NCBI RefSeq assembly: GCF_035978755.1
Contig: NZ_CP108414.1
Location: 2,418,001 to 2,482,000, forward strand
DNA length: 64,000 nt
Source: Streptomyces sp. NBC_01298
GTDB lineage: Bacteria; Actinomycetota; Actinomycetes; Streptomycetales; Streptomycetaceae
Direction of reading: 5' to 3'
Translations under genes and position numbers: made by a program
The notes under the pieces: generated by a model
Databases searched by the model: none
Told to the model about the DNA's origin: nothing
The model's input: the letters and a program-made list of their open reading frames with translations, nothing else
In this document: positions 1-8,771 of the stretch, piece by piece
Position numbering within the stretch: the stretch's first letter is position 1
Layout of the letters: the number at the start of each line of letters is the position of its first letter

Positions 1-163
1 CTTTCCACTGCGATGCGCTCGCGGAGGCGTCGTCGTCCGCGGGCAAGGAACCTTGTCGACGAGGTTGCTCCAGGCCGGCGGGTGCCCCGAATGCGTGGTT
101 CTGGCGGGGGCAGGCGGCCGTCCGGCGCCTGTCCGGCATGCTCATGATGCGAAGGGGATCTTC

Positions 164-643
164 GTGGCAGGCGTACCCGAACTGGGTTCGGTGGTGGGCG
201 ACTTCGCCCTCCCGGGTGGCGAGCTCATAGGCTCATCGTTCGAGCGGCGCGACTTCGAACTGTGCAGGCAGCGCGGCAAGCCCCTGGTCCTGGCCTTCTA
301 CCCGGGGGATGACACGCCGGTCTGTACCCGCCAGCTGTGCTCGTACTCCGGAGGGCTGGAGTCGTTCGCCGCCGTCGGTGCGCAGGTGTGGGGCATCAGC
401 CCTCAGGGCGTCGACAGCCATGAGGCGTTCGCACGGCGCCACGGCCTGCGCATGCCGCTGCTGGCGGACGAACAGCGAGTCGTGAGCCGTTCGTTCGGCA
501 TCACGGCTCCCGGGATCGGGTTGCGGCGGGCCGTCTTCTTGATCGCTCCGGACGGCACCTTGTACTGGAAGCACGTCTCCGTGCTGGGGGTCACATTCCA
601 GAGCGTGGCGGTCCTGTCCCGCGAGCTGGCTGCCTTCGCCTGA
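164..643 (+). CDS. Peroxiredoxin, BCP/AhpC-TSA type
   Basis: Thiol peroxidase that would reduce H2O2 and organic hydroperoxides in the cytosol. The 159-residue product has the BCP-like active site PGDDTPVCTRQLC, with the peroxidatic Cys at about residue 54 and a second Cys five residues later (CxxxxC), as in atypical 2-Cys bacterioferritin-comigratory proteins. I chose the GTG at 164 because gaagggga stands just before it. The reading frame is open further upstream to a TTG at 53, but that part (many Gly/Ala/Arg, no homology seen) does not fit the fold. It is monocistronic. The family is sure; the physiological reductant is not visible here. Confidence 0.85.
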   Translation: MAGVPELGSVVGDFALPGGELIGSSFERRDFELCRQRGKPLVLAFYPGDDTPVCTRQLCSYSGGLESFAAVGAQVWGISPQGVDSHEAFARRHGLRMPLLADEQRVVSRSFGITAPGIGLRRAVFLIAPDGTLYWKHVSVLGVTFQSVAVLSRELAAFA

Positions 644-707
644 CCTGGTTCACGTCCAGCCGCACCCGCCCCGGCCCGCGCCCTTGCGGCGGGGGCCGGG
701 GTCGCGG

Positions 708-1544
708 TCACTTGGCGAGGAAGTCGGTCAGGTGCCGGTTGAATTCCTGGGCGTGGGTGAGGTTCAGTCCGTGCGGGGCTCCCTCGATCAGGGCGAGCGT
801 GCTGCCCGGCAGGGCTTCGTGGGACCGCTTGCCGCTGACCTCGAAGGGCACGATGGCGTCCTGGGTGCCGTGGATGATCAGGGTGGGTACGTCGATCCGG
901 GCGAGGTCGTCACGGAAGTCGGTGCGGGCGAAGGCGTTGATGCAGTCCAGCGTCCCCTTGGGTGAGGCCGCCTCCGCCAGGTGCACGTGATAGCGGTGCT
1001 GGGGCGCGCTGACGAGGCCGGTGTTCTCGCCGGCCTGGAAGAAGCCGGTGACGAAGCCCTCCAGGAAGGCGGGCCGGTCGCCGCGGACGCCGTCCTCGAA
1101 CTGGGTGATCGCGGCGTCGTCGAGTCCGCCGTCCGGGTTGTCGGCGCTCTTGTGGAGGTAGGGAGGCACCGCTGCGGCGAGGACAGCCTGGCGGACGCGG
1201 CTGCTGCCGTAGTTGTGGAGGTAGCGGACCACCTCCCCGCCGCCCATGGAGAACCCGACCAGCGTGGCGTCACGGATGTCGAGATGCGTCAGGAGGGCGT
1301 CCAGGTCAGCGGCCAGGGTGTCGTAGTCGTAGCCCTCCCAGGGCTGGGTGGACGAGCCGAACCCGCGCCGGTCGTAGGTGATCACTCGGTGGCCCGCCTC
1401 GACCAGTGGACCGACCTGCGGCTCCCAGGAGCGGCCGCTCAGCGGCCAGCCGTGGACGAGAACGACTGGGCGACCTTGGCCGTAGTCCTCGAAGTGGAGC
1501 TCGACACTGCGGCCCTTGTCTGCACTTACATTGATGCGCGGCAT
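708..1544 (-). CDS. Alpha/beta hydrolase, non-haem chloroperoxidase-like
   Basis: A 278-residue alpha/beta hydrolase of the cofactor-free haloperoxidase/arylesterase subgroup. The nucleophile elbow GFSMGGG gives Ser99, and the other triad members fit Asp229 (HGTQDAIVPFE) and His258 (GAPHGLN). HGWPLSG near residue 31 supplies the oxyanion hole. The start ATG at 1544 is followed by MPRINVS, and gaaggg lies upstream. An in-frame start 20 codons earlier is less likely because it adds an unrelated Pro/Gly-rich tail. It faces the peroxiredoxin convergently with a gap of only 64 bases. The substrate cannot be told; bromoperoxidase names in databases are historical. Confidence 0.85.
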   Translation of the reverse strand: MPRINVSADKGRSVELHFEDYGQGRPVVLVHGWPLSGRSWEPQVGPLVEAGHRVITYDRRGFGSSTQPWEGYDYDTLAADLDALLTHLDIRDATLVGFSMGGGEVVRYLHNYGSSRVRQAVLAAAVPPYLHKSADNPDGGLDDAAITQFEDGVRGDRPAFLEGFVTGFFQAGENTGLVSAPQHRYHVHLAEAASPKGTLDCINAFARTDFRDDLARIDVPTLIIHGTQDAIVPFEVSGKRSHEALPGSTLALIEGAPHGLNLTHAQEFNRHLTDFLAK

Positions 1545-2068
1545 GCTGGATTGACGCCCTTCGTGTGGTGGTGCAACGCCTGTACCCGGACCATGCCCCG
1601 GCATCGCAAGATTTCACTCATCGCAGAACAGCCAGGGCATTCTCATCCTCATCATTCCATCGATACTTGTCGTCCTGCATTCACCGCCAAAGGCCATAAA
1701 TCCTTGTTGCGAACTGGTTGCAATAACACGATTGACCTCGATCGGCCTAACCCATCGACTGCGTGTCGTAGCGAATGTGGAACCCCCTGGCGTTTCTGTG
1801 AAGAGGCTGTGGCCAGCGGATTTGCGAATTCGCGCCGGAGTCCCCTCTCGGCTTCGAAGGGAAAGTGGTCACGGGGTGCGGGTGCCGCGTGCTTTCCTTC
1901 GCTCGGCGCGATCTGAGCGCACGGCAGTAGGCCCGGTCGGCGGGCCGGGCTGCTGCTGATGCCGCCCGGGCCTCGCTGTCCGACCGAGTGGTCATCCCAC
2001 CTGAATGCCCCTGTCCGGCTGCGCCGGTGTGCGCGGCGCGACGGGGTTCGCAGTCGAGAGGAACACCA
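1545..2068. other. Intergenic region without recognisable gene
   Basis: This 524-base gap separates two divergent genes and must hold both promoters. Its first part (about 1620-1760) is clearly poorer in GC than the flanks, as expected of a promoter region. Short frames here show no recognisable protein, and I found no terminator hairpin or RNA gene. Confidence 0.4.
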
Positions 2069-3625
2069 GTGAAGTCCATCTCCGCACGGCCCCGTTCGCG
2101 GCGTGTGCTCGACCAGTCCCTGCTCGTCCTGGGCGCCGGCGCGCTCGCGACCAGCCTCGGTGTCCTGACGCTGGCGCCGGGAGTCAGTTCCGCCTCCAGT
2201 CACCGTGAGGCGCCGCTGATCGCGGGCGACCCGCGTGCGGACAACACCGACGTGTACGCGTACACGAGCCTGGACCGCCCCGACTCGGTGACGCTGCTGG
2301 CGAACTGGATCCCGTTCGAGGAGCCCAACGGCGGCCCGAACTTCTACGCGTTCGGCGATGACCTCCGCTACAACATCAAGATCGACAACACGGGTGACGG
2401 TGTCTCCGACATCACCTACACCTGGCGCTTCCACAGCAGCTACCGGGATGACGCCAACCAGTTCCTCTACAACACCGGTCCGGTCACCTCGCTGACCGAC
2501 CCGGACCTCAACTTCCGCCAGGTCTACGACCTGGTCGTCTCGAAGGGGAACGAGAGCAAGGTCCTGCTCTCGAACGTCCCCGCAGCGCCCTCGCGCGTCG
2601 GCCCGGCGTCGATGCCGAACTACGCCGCCCTGCGCAACCAGGCCATCCGCAACCTGCCCGGCGGCGGCAAGACGTTCGCCGGTCAGGCCGAGGACCCGTT
2701 CTTCGCCGACCTGCGTGTCTTCGACCTCCTCTACGGCGGGAACCTGTCCGAGCGCGGCCAGGACACCCTCGCCGGCTACAACGTCAACTCCGTCGCCCTG
2801 CAGATCCCCAAGAAGGACCTGGCGCTGAAGGGCAACCCCGGCCGCAACCCGGTCATCGGCGTCTGGTCCACGACCGACCGCCAGGGCGTCCAGGTCTCCG
2901 ACTCCCGCGACAAGCAGCACGGCGACAAGTGGAAGCAGGTCTCCCGCCTGGGCAACCCGCTGGTCAACGAGGTAGTCGTCCCGCTGAAGTACAAGGACGC
3001 CTTCAACACCCTCAACCCGGACCAGGACCGCACCGTCCAGCCGGTGGTGGACAAGGTCCTCGACCCGATCCTGCCCAAGCTGATCCAGCAGGTGTACGGC
3101 ATCCCCGCCCCGCCGGCCCCCCGGCGGGACCTGTTCGAGATCTACCTGACGGGCATCTGCAAGGCGTGCGGTCCCATCCAGGCCGACCTCAACGCCCACC
3201 GCCTGAACAAGGACGCGCGGCTGAAGCAGATCGTCCCGGCGGAGGAGCTGCGCCTGAACATGGGCGTGCGCCCCAACCCCAACCCGAACCGGTACGGCGT
3301 CCTCGCCGGTGACCTGGCCGGCTTCCCCAACGGCCGCCGCCTGACCGACGACGTCATCGACATCTCCCTCCAGGCCGTCGAAGGCGCCGCCCAGACCGGC
3401 CAGCTCGTCCCGGCGCTCGCCGACGGCGACCAGGTCGACGCCAACGAAGTCCCCTTCGGCACCTCGTTCCCGTACCTGGCGCTGCCGCACACCAAGTCCG
3501 TCAACAGCGGCCCGAATGCGCCCGAGCGGTCCGGGAACGTGAGGACCGGATCCGTCGGCGCACTGGGCGCCGTACTCCTGGGAATCGGCGGCTACCGCCT
3601 GCGCCGCAACCGCAAGACCAGCTGA
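2069..3625 (+). CDS. DUF4331 surface protein with signal peptide and C-terminal anchor
   Basis: A 518-residue exported protein of the DUF4331 family, function unknown. After an Arg-rich N-terminus comes a hydrophobic segment (about residues 15-40) and the conserved SSHREAPLIAGDP start of the domain, followed by DNTDVYAY. The C-terminus has a hydrophobic stretch (about 497-513) followed by RLRRNRKTS, so the protein is probably held at the membrane by its tail. The GTG start at 2069 has gagaggaac before it. It leads an apparent operon with the TPR protein and the NicO exporter. DUF4331 genes often sit by ECF sigma factors in actinomycetes, which fits the SigK island nearby. Confidence 0.85.
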   Translation: MKSISARPRSRRVLDQSLLVLGAGALATSLGVLTLAPGVSSASSHREAPLIAGDPRADNTDVYAYTSLDRPDSVTLLANWIPFEEPNGGPNFYAFGDDLRYNIKIDNTGDGVSDITYTWRFHSSYRDDANQFLYNTGPVTSLTDPDLNFRQVYDLVVSKGNESKVLLSNVPAAPSRVGPASMPNYAALRNQAIRNLPGGGKTFAGQAEDPFFADLRVFDLLYGGNLSERGQDTLAGYNVNSVALQIPKKDLALKGNPGRNPVIGVWSTTDRQGVQVSDSRDKQHGDKWKQVSRLGNPLVNEVVVPLKYKDAFNTLNPDQDRTVQPVVDKVLDPILPKLIQQVYGIPAPPAPRRDLFEIYLTGICKACGPIQADLNAHRLNKDARLKQIVPAEELRLNMGVRPNPNPNRYGVLAGDLAGFPNGRRLTDDVIDISLQAVEGAAQTGQLVPALADGDQVDANEVPFGTSFPYLALPHTKSVNSGPNAPERSGNVRTGSVGALGAVLLGIGGYRLRRNRKTS

Positions 3626-3710
3626 CCCCACCACTCCGGGCGGGGCCGAGGTCGGTCCCCGGTTCCCCGCCCGGAACCCCGTTCACCGAAGTTTCCCCGG
3701 GGAGGATCCC

Positions 3711-5054
3711 GTGCACCGGCCCGACGACAAACCCGCCCCCGCGATCCGGCAGCGCAGACACCTGCGCACTACCGCGATCACCGTCGCCCTGGGCGTGGTC
3801 ATGTTCACCGTCGGCGCCGTCGGCCTCTCCCCATCCGGCTCCAGCACACCAGACGCCCCCTCTTCCGCAGCCTCCGCCGCGGGTCCGGCGCGCGGCATCG
3901 AGGCACTGCGCGAGCGCGTGAAGCGCCTGCCGAAAGATCCGGGTAGCTGGGCGGACCTCGGCATGGCCCTCGTGCAGCAGGCCCGCACCACCGCCGACCA
4001 AGCCACCTACGCGCAGGCAGAGGAGGCTCTGCGCCGCTCCCTCGCCCTGGAACCGGCCGAGAACCTGCACGCCGAGATCGGCATGGGCGCCCTGGCCGCC
4101 GCCCGCCACCAGTTCCGCGACGCCCTCACCTGGGCCCGCAAGGCGGTCGCCACAAGCCCCGCCACCCCGGCCTCCTACGGAGTCCTGGCCGACGCCCACA
4201 CCCAGCTCGGCCAGTACAAGGAGGCAGAGGAAGCCGTCCAGAAGATGGCCGACCTCCGCCCCGACAGCAGCTCCCTGGCCCGCGCCTCCTACACCTTCGA
4301 ACTCCGCGGCGACACCGCCCAGGCCAAAACCCTGATGGAGCGCGCACTACGTGCGGCGGGCACGCCCGGCGAGCGAGCCTTCGCCCACACCCACCTGTCC
4401 TCCCTCGCCCTGGACAGCGGCGATCCGGCGACCGCTGTGCGCCAGGCCGAGGCCGGGCTGGCCATCGCGCCACGCGACGCAGGTCTGATGGAGGTCCGGG
4501 CCAAGGCACGCGCAGCCACGGGAGACCGCGAGCGGGCAGTCGCCGACTACACCGCGGCCATCGCGACGGCCCCGCTCCCGCAGTACCTCCTCGGACTCGG
4601 TGAACTCCAGCAGGCGCTCGGCCGCCCGGAACGGGCCGAGGCCCAGTACGCCGTCCTGCGTGCCCAGGAAACGCTCCGCCGGGCCACCGGTGCGCCCGCC
4701 GACGTCGACGCGATCTACTTCGAAGCGGATCACGGCGACCCCCGCCAGGCGGTGACCATGGCGGAAGCAGCGGTACGGGATCGGCCGTTCATCGCCGTCC
4801 ACGACGCCTACGCCTGGGCCCTGCACCGCGCCGGACGCGACGAAGAGGCCCTCGACCAGGCCGACGAAGCCCTCGCCCTGGGTACGCGCAGCGCGCTCTT
4901 CCGCTACCACCGCGGCGCCATCCACCAGGCGCTCGGCGATGTCACGGCCGCCCGGCGCGATCTTCAGCAGGCGCTGGCCCTCGATCCCTCCTTCCACCCG
5001 CTGCACGCCCCCGCGGCGCGCGAAGCACTCCGGCGAATCGACGACACCCCATGA
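3711..5054 (+). CDS. Membrane-anchored TPR-repeat protein
   Basis: A 447-residue protein with one N-terminal transmembrane segment (about residues 22-42), a Ser/Pro/Ala linker, then tetratricopeptide repeats across the rest; clear repeat cores are at about 75-200 and 340-435. Such proteins serve as scaffolds at the membrane. GGGGAGGA lies seven bases before the GTG start. The stop overlaps the start of the NicO gene (ATGA), so the two are translationally coupled. It may help assemble or place the exporter or the DUF4331 protein; this is an inference from coupling only. Confidence 0.8.
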   Translation: MHRPDDKPAPAIRQRRHLRTTAITVALGVVMFTVGAVGLSPSGSSTPDAPSSAASAAGPARGIEALRERVKRLPKDPGSWADLGMALVQQARTTADQATYAQAEEALRRSLALEPAENLHAEIGMGALAAARHQFRDALTWARKAVATSPATPASYGVLADAHTQLGQYKEAEEAVQKMADLRPDSSSLARASYTFELRGDTAQAKTLMERALRAAGTPGERAFAHTHLSSLALDSGDPATAVRQAEAGLAIAPRDAGLMEVRAKARAATGDRERAVADYTAAIATAPLPQYLLGLGELQQALGRPERAEAQYAVLRAQETLRRATGAPADVDAIYFEADHGDPRQAVTMAEAAVRDRPFIAVHDAYAWALHRAGRDEEALDQADEALALGTRSALFRYHRGAIHQALGDVTAARRDLQQALALDPSFHPLHAPAAREALRRIDDTP

Positions 5055-6760
5055 ACCCCCGCACCCGCCGGCGCCTGGCCGCCGTACCGCTCGCAGCCGC
5101 CCTGCTCACCCCCCTGGGCCTCCTCGCCTCGGCCGCGCCCGCTGCCGCGCATCCGCTGGGCAACTTCACCGTCAACTATGCGACCAGCCTGACCCTGCGC
5201 CCTCGCGCGGTCGAGGCCGAGGTCGTGGTCGACCGCGCCGAGATCGCCGCAGCACAAGAGCGCCCGCTCATCGACCAGGACCACAACGGATCCCTCAGCT
5301 CCGACGAGCAGGGCATCTACGCGGACGAGGCGTGCGCCACCCTCGCCGGACACCTGGCCGCGGGCGTAGGGAACGTGAACCTCCAGTGGGAGCGGGGAGC
5401 AGGCAAGCTGGCTTTCCACACCGGCGAGGCCGGGCTCAAGACCAGCCGACTCACCTGCCACCTCACGGCCGCCGCGGACCTCACCTCGCCGTCCAATGTC
5501 CACGTTGCCACGCATTACGACAGCCGGCGGGTCGGCTGGCACGAGATCACCGCCCGCGGCGAAGGTCTCACCCTTACCAGCTCCACCGTTCCCGCGGTCT
5601 CCACGACCAACCAGCTGCGCCAGTACCCGCAGGACCCTCTCGCTGACCCGTTCGACCAGCGCACCGCTGAACTGCGGACCGTTCCCGGGCAGGGGATCGC
5701 GGCCCGGATCGTGCCGCCCGGCCTGCCCGGCTCAGGCCCGGTCACCGCCGCGCTGAACAAGGTCTCCGCTCTCTTCGACACCCTCGTCGGCAGCCGCGAA
5801 CTGACCGTCCCTGTCGGCCTCCTCGCCCTGCTTCTCGCCGTCGTCCTCGGTGCCTCCCACGCGGCGATGCCCGGCCACGGCAAGACGATCATGGCGGCCT
5901 ACCTGGCCGGACGGCGCGGCACCCCGCGTGATGCCGTCACTGTCGGAGCAACCGTCACCCTCACCCACACCGCGGGCGTCCTCGCTCTCGGTCTGGCGCT
6001 CCCGCTGGCCACCCACCTTGCCGGGGAAACCGTCCTCGGCTGGCTCGGCCTGGCCAGCGGCCTCCTCGTCACCGCCATCGGCTTGCGGCTGCTGCACTCC
6101 GCCCTGCGCGGCCGCCCTCTCCAGCACGGCCACAGCCACAGCCATGGGGGACATCACCACCACGGCGATCACAGCCACGCGCACCACGGTGACCACGGTG
6201 ACCACGGCCATGGGCCTCACCACGGCGGCGACCACGGGCACGGACACAGCCACGAGCCGCCGACCGGCCTACCGTCCTCACGCCGCGCGCCGGACAGCGC
6301 GGCGGCCGACGGCGCCACCGTCGTCCTGACCAAAACCGCGACCGCGCTCCCGGACAACGATCACCACCACGGCGAAGCCGACCATCAACACACCCACGAA
6401 ACCGACCACCACCACACTCACGCTCCGGCACGCCGAAGGCGCTGGTCGCTCATCGGCGTCGGCATCGCCGGCGGCCTCGTCCCCAGTCCCTCGGCACTGG
6501 TCGTCCTTCTCGGCGCCGTCGCCCTCGGCCGGACCGCCTTCGGCGTGCTCCTCGTCATCGGCTACGGCCTCGGGATGGCCACCACCCTCACCCTCGCCGG
6601 TCTCCTCCTCGTACGACTGCGCGACCGGATCGGTGCCCGCACCGCGGAGAGGTCCTCCACGCGTCTGAAGGCGCTTGGGCGTATCGGGCCCGCCGTCACC
6701 TCGGCCCTCGTTCTCCTCGTCGGACTAGGCCTCACCGCCCGCGCCATCACCGGCTTGTGA
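5051..6760 (+). CDS. NicO/RcnA-type nickel-cobalt exporter with His-rich loop
   Basis: A 569-residue membrane protein. A signal peptide ends near AAAAHPLGNF. An extracytoplasmic N-terminal domain follows, with an EF-hand-like stretch DQDHNGSLSSDE near residue 76. The NicO core has the family signature HAAMPGHGKT in the first transmembrane helices and a long His/Asp/Gly-rich loop (about 355-460) holding dozens of His, then further helices with GGLVPSPSALVVLL. This architecture fits divalent metal efflux (Ni2+, Co2+) or urease/hydrogenase-type metal handling. The His clusters could buffer the metal at the pore. It is coupled to the TPR gene by a 4-base overlap. Confidence 0.85.
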   Translation: MNPRTRRRLAAVPLAAALLTPLGLLASAAPAAAHPLGNFTVNYATSLTLRPRAVEAEVVVDRAEIAAAQERPLIDQDHNGSLSSDEQGIYADEACATLAGHLAAGVGNVNLQWERGAGKLAFHTGEAGLKTSRLTCHLTAAADLTSPSNVHVATHYDSRRVGWHEITARGEGLTLTSSTVPAVSTTNQLRQYPQDPLADPFDQRTAELRTVPGQGIAARIVPPGLPGSGPVTAALNKVSALFDTLVGSRELTVPVGLLALLLAVVLGASHAAMPGHGKTIMAAYLAGRRGTPRDAVTVGATVTLTHTAGVLALGLALPLATHLAGETVLGWLGLASGLLVTAIGLRLLHSALRGRPLQHGHSHSHGGHHHHGDHSHAHHGDHGDHGHGPHHGGDHGHGHSHEPPTGLPSSRRAPDSAAADGATVVLTKTATALPDNDHHHGEADHQHTHETDHHHTHAPARRRRWSLIGVGIAGGLVPSPSALVVLLGAVALGRTAFGVLLVIGYGLGMATTLTLAGLLLVRLRDRIGARTAERSSTRLKALGRIGPAVTSALVLLVGLGLTARAITGL

Positions 6761-7062
6761 GCAATGCGGATACCAGCAGCTCAGAGGACCTGGCCGTCCG
6801 TGCAGAGTCTGGGTCGGTCTGCCACGGCAGCTCCGACGGCGCAGCACGATGCCGGGAGTCCCTCTGCTTGGTCGCCCTGGTTCGAGGGCCGGTGGGGCGC
6901 CCGGAGAACCGCCCTGTGCCGATATCTGGTGAATCCATACCAATCCGGCGGGTTCGATCCTTCGAATCACCAGGTGGAGGCGTGAGCGCAAGCTGCTCGC
7001 GGCGCCGGGTCTCACATGGCCCTGGGGCGCAGAGGCGAGGGGGCGCGAAAGGAAGTGCTGCT
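6761..7062. other. Intergenic region before the SH3-like gene
   Basis: The 302 bases between the NicO exporter and the SH3-like gene hold no convincing coding sequence. The frame of the downstream gene stays open through it, but the derived peptide is not conserved-looking. The only feature I can propose is the SigK-like promoter at 6941-6967. Confidence 0.4.
6941..6967 (+). promoter_or_regulatory. Possible SigK-type promoter
   Basis: CAATCC, a 16-base spacer and CGAAT stand about 96 bases before the secreted SH3-like gene. Mycobacterial SigK promoters are described as CCATCC with 16-17 bases to CGAAT, so the match is one base off. The sigK homologue lies 1.8 kb away. A weaker CCATCC (9564-9569) precedes the molybdopterin enzyme without a good -10 element. 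This is pattern matching only. Confidence 0.3.
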
Positions 7063-7380
7063 ATGACCGCACGAACGATCGGACGCGGCTTTGCCGCCGT
7101 TGTCCTGGCTGCCGGTTTCGGTGTGGCGGGCGTGGGCGTGGCGGGGGCTGCTCCCCAGTCCCACCACCATGATCACGGGGTGTCGGGAACGGTGACCTCC
7201 CGGATCGAGCTCAATGTCCGCCAGCACCCGTGGACGCATTCCCACGTGGTGTGGAGCCTGTCCCCGGGCAGCCACGTCAAGCTGGCCTGCCAGCAGGACG
7301 GCTGGTACCACCTGGCCGACAAGTCCGGCTGGGTCGAGTCCCGCTACGTTCACGCCCACGAGTGGGTGCGGTACTGCTGA
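7063..7380 (+). CDS. Small secreted SH3-like protein
   Basis: A 105-residue exported protein: signal peptide (about 1-31, ending VAGAA), a short His-rich stretch HHHDHG, then a bacterial SH3-like domain with LNVRQHPWTHSHVVWSLSPG and a closing SRYV. Similar small proteins in Streptomyces carry such a domain for cell-wall binding. Two Cys (in KLACQQ and the final RYC) could form a disulfide. The start ATG is preceded by gaaaggaag. The gene ends in a strong hairpin shared with the convergent DUF4394 remnant. Confidence 0.75.
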   Translation: MTARTIGRGFAAVVLAAGFGVAGVGVAGAAPQSHHHDHGVSGTVTSRIELNVRQHPWTHSHVVWSLSPGSHVKLACQQDGWYHLADKSGWVESRYVHAHEWVRYC

Positions 7381-7442
7381 CCGAGGCGGCGGGCGGCCGG
7401 GAGGTCTCCAGCTGTCGTGGCTCGACCCGGCCAGTCCCGCTC

Positions 7443-7481
7443 CACGGCAGGGGCCGCACCGGTGGTGCGGCCCCTGCCGTG
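7443..7481. terminator. Bidirectional terminator hairpin
   Basis: A perfect 18-bp inverted repeat around a GGT loop, located between the convergent SH3-like gene and the DUF4394 remnant. There is no T tract, as is common in high-GC bacteria. Confidence 0.8.
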
Positions 7482-7485
7482 CGTG

Positions 7486-7899
7486 TCAGTGCTGGTCGAG
7501 CGGGAGGGCGATGTCGGTGACCTGGCGGTTCTTCGGGAAGGAGCCGAGGTCGCGAGCTGCGCCGGTCAACAGGTTGATCCCGTAGAGGCGCTGGGTGCCC
7601 GTGGTGCTGAGGGCCGCGTAACCGCTGTTGGTGGACGACTTGGGGCTGTAGTAGATGTCGAAGCCCGCGTCGGGGCCCGCGTTGACGCCGAGGTTCCCGG
7701 TGGGGGCGAGGGTGCCGGCGTTGGCCGGGGACTGGATCGAGGTCCGGTCGGCCGTGGTGTCGATGTCGAACAGGGTCGTCGCGGTCGCCGCGTTCAGGTC
7801 GTTGTTCGTGTAGGCGGCACCGGTGACACCGAGGGCCGTGGAGGGCGGCGTGGTGGGGTTGGTGAGCATGCCGTCAACGGTGGTGGTGAGCGGGGGGCC
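7486..7899 (-). pseudogene. DUF4394 protein, 3' remnant
   Basis: About 135 codons matching the C-terminal part of DUF4394 proteins can be read: TTLFDIDTTADR, GNLGVNAGPDAGFDIYY, QRLYGINLLTGAARDLG. The frame stays open upstream (towards 8199), but that sequence is Arg/Pro-rich and antisense to the anti-sigma gene, so the 5' half of the gene has been lost. The remnant starts at about 7899, 125 bases beyond the end of rskA. DUF4394 proteins are normally secreted and often stand by sigK/rskA, so this looks like an island member that decayed. An unrelated short intact protein is less likely. Confidence 0.65.
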
Positions 7900-8024
7900 T
7901 CGCCCGACGACCGACGCCACAGGAAACCGCGCTCGCGGCCGAGGGCGCCAGAGCACAGGGGCCGGCCGAGCCCCCGCCCGGTGCGCCGCGTACGCGTAGC
8001 CAGCCCCTGCTGCCCGCGTCCAGG

Positions 8025-8771
8025 TCAGGCGGGAAGGGAGAGGAGGACCAGGGGGCTGGTGGTGGGCTGGGCGGAGCCGCCTGCAGGTTCGAGGGTGAGG
8101 CCGACGGCCAGGGCCTGGCCGGGATCTCCCTGCATGAGGACGGAGCCGTCGCCGGGGATGAGACCGGCGGGGCGCATGGTGCCGTGGTCGTCGAACCACA
8201 GCTGGTAGGTCCGTCCCGCGGGAGCCGGGGAGAGCCCTGAGGCGAGGAACACGGCCTGGTTCAGGCGGGCAGAGGTCACGACAGAAGCGGAAGCCCCCGT
8301 GCTGGTGCGCCCACGGGTCGTCCGGGCGTCGGGGGAAGCCATCACAGCGGTCATGTCCTGGACCTGCTGGCCGGCGCGCTGGGCCTGCGTGCGGGCCTGT
8401 TCCGTCTGCTGGTGCTGCCAGAGGGCGACACCGCCGAACCCGGCGGCGGCGACGATGCTGGCCGCGACCACGAACGCCCCGGCCCTGCGGGTGAGACGTG
8501 TGGTGAGGCGGACGGACGGGAGGAGTAGGGGGCGCGCCGGCAATTGCCGGACGCCGTCGATTCGGTTCAGGACGACCTGTCGCATCGCGACGGGTACGGG
8601 CAGGCTCACTGCTGCGGCCAGACGTGCCGCCGTGGCAGCGAACTCGCCGACCTCCTGGTGACAGCCTTCGCAGTGTTCAAGGTGCGCGGTGAACGCGCGG
8701 AGTTCCTCACCGGTGAGCGCGTCGAGTGCGTACGCACCGGTGAGGGTGTGCAGTTCTGCTTCGTGTTTCAT
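8025..8771 (-). CDS. rskA: Anti-sigma-K factor, RskA family
   Basis: A 248-residue single-pass membrane protein. The N-terminal anti-sigma domain has the zinc motif HLEHCEGC (His30-x3-Cys34-x2-Cys37). A transmembrane helix spans about 97-117, and the outer part is the RskA domain (QLWFDDHGTMRPAGLIP). It would hold the ECF sigma factor encoded just upstream at the membrane until a signal causes its proteolysis. The start overlaps the sigma gene stop (ATGA), the usual coupling for such pairs. Confidence 0.92.
   Translation of the reverse strand: MKHEAELHTLTGAYALDALTGEELRAFTAHLEHCEGCHQEVGEFAATAARLAAAVSLPVPVAMRQVVLNRIDGVRQLPARPLLLPSVRLTTRLTRRAGAFVVAASIVAAAGFGGVALWQHQQTEQARTQAQRAGQQVQDMTAVMASPDARTTRGRTSTGASASVVTSARLNQAVFLASGLSPAPAGRTYQLWFDDHGTMRPAGLIPGDGSVLMQGDPGQALAVGLTLEPAGGSAQPTTSPLVLLSLPA

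Noticed and set aside
1652..3634. Long minus-strand open frame opposite the DUF4331 gene
   Set aside because: It is a shadow: the plus strand has a signal peptide, a known domain and a ribosome site, while the minus frame has a Val/Gly/Asp-rich makeup with no domain.
6949..6967. GGTTCGATCC looking like a tRNA T-loop
   Set aside because: The flanks do not pair and no cloverleaf can be built. I found no tRNA in the window.
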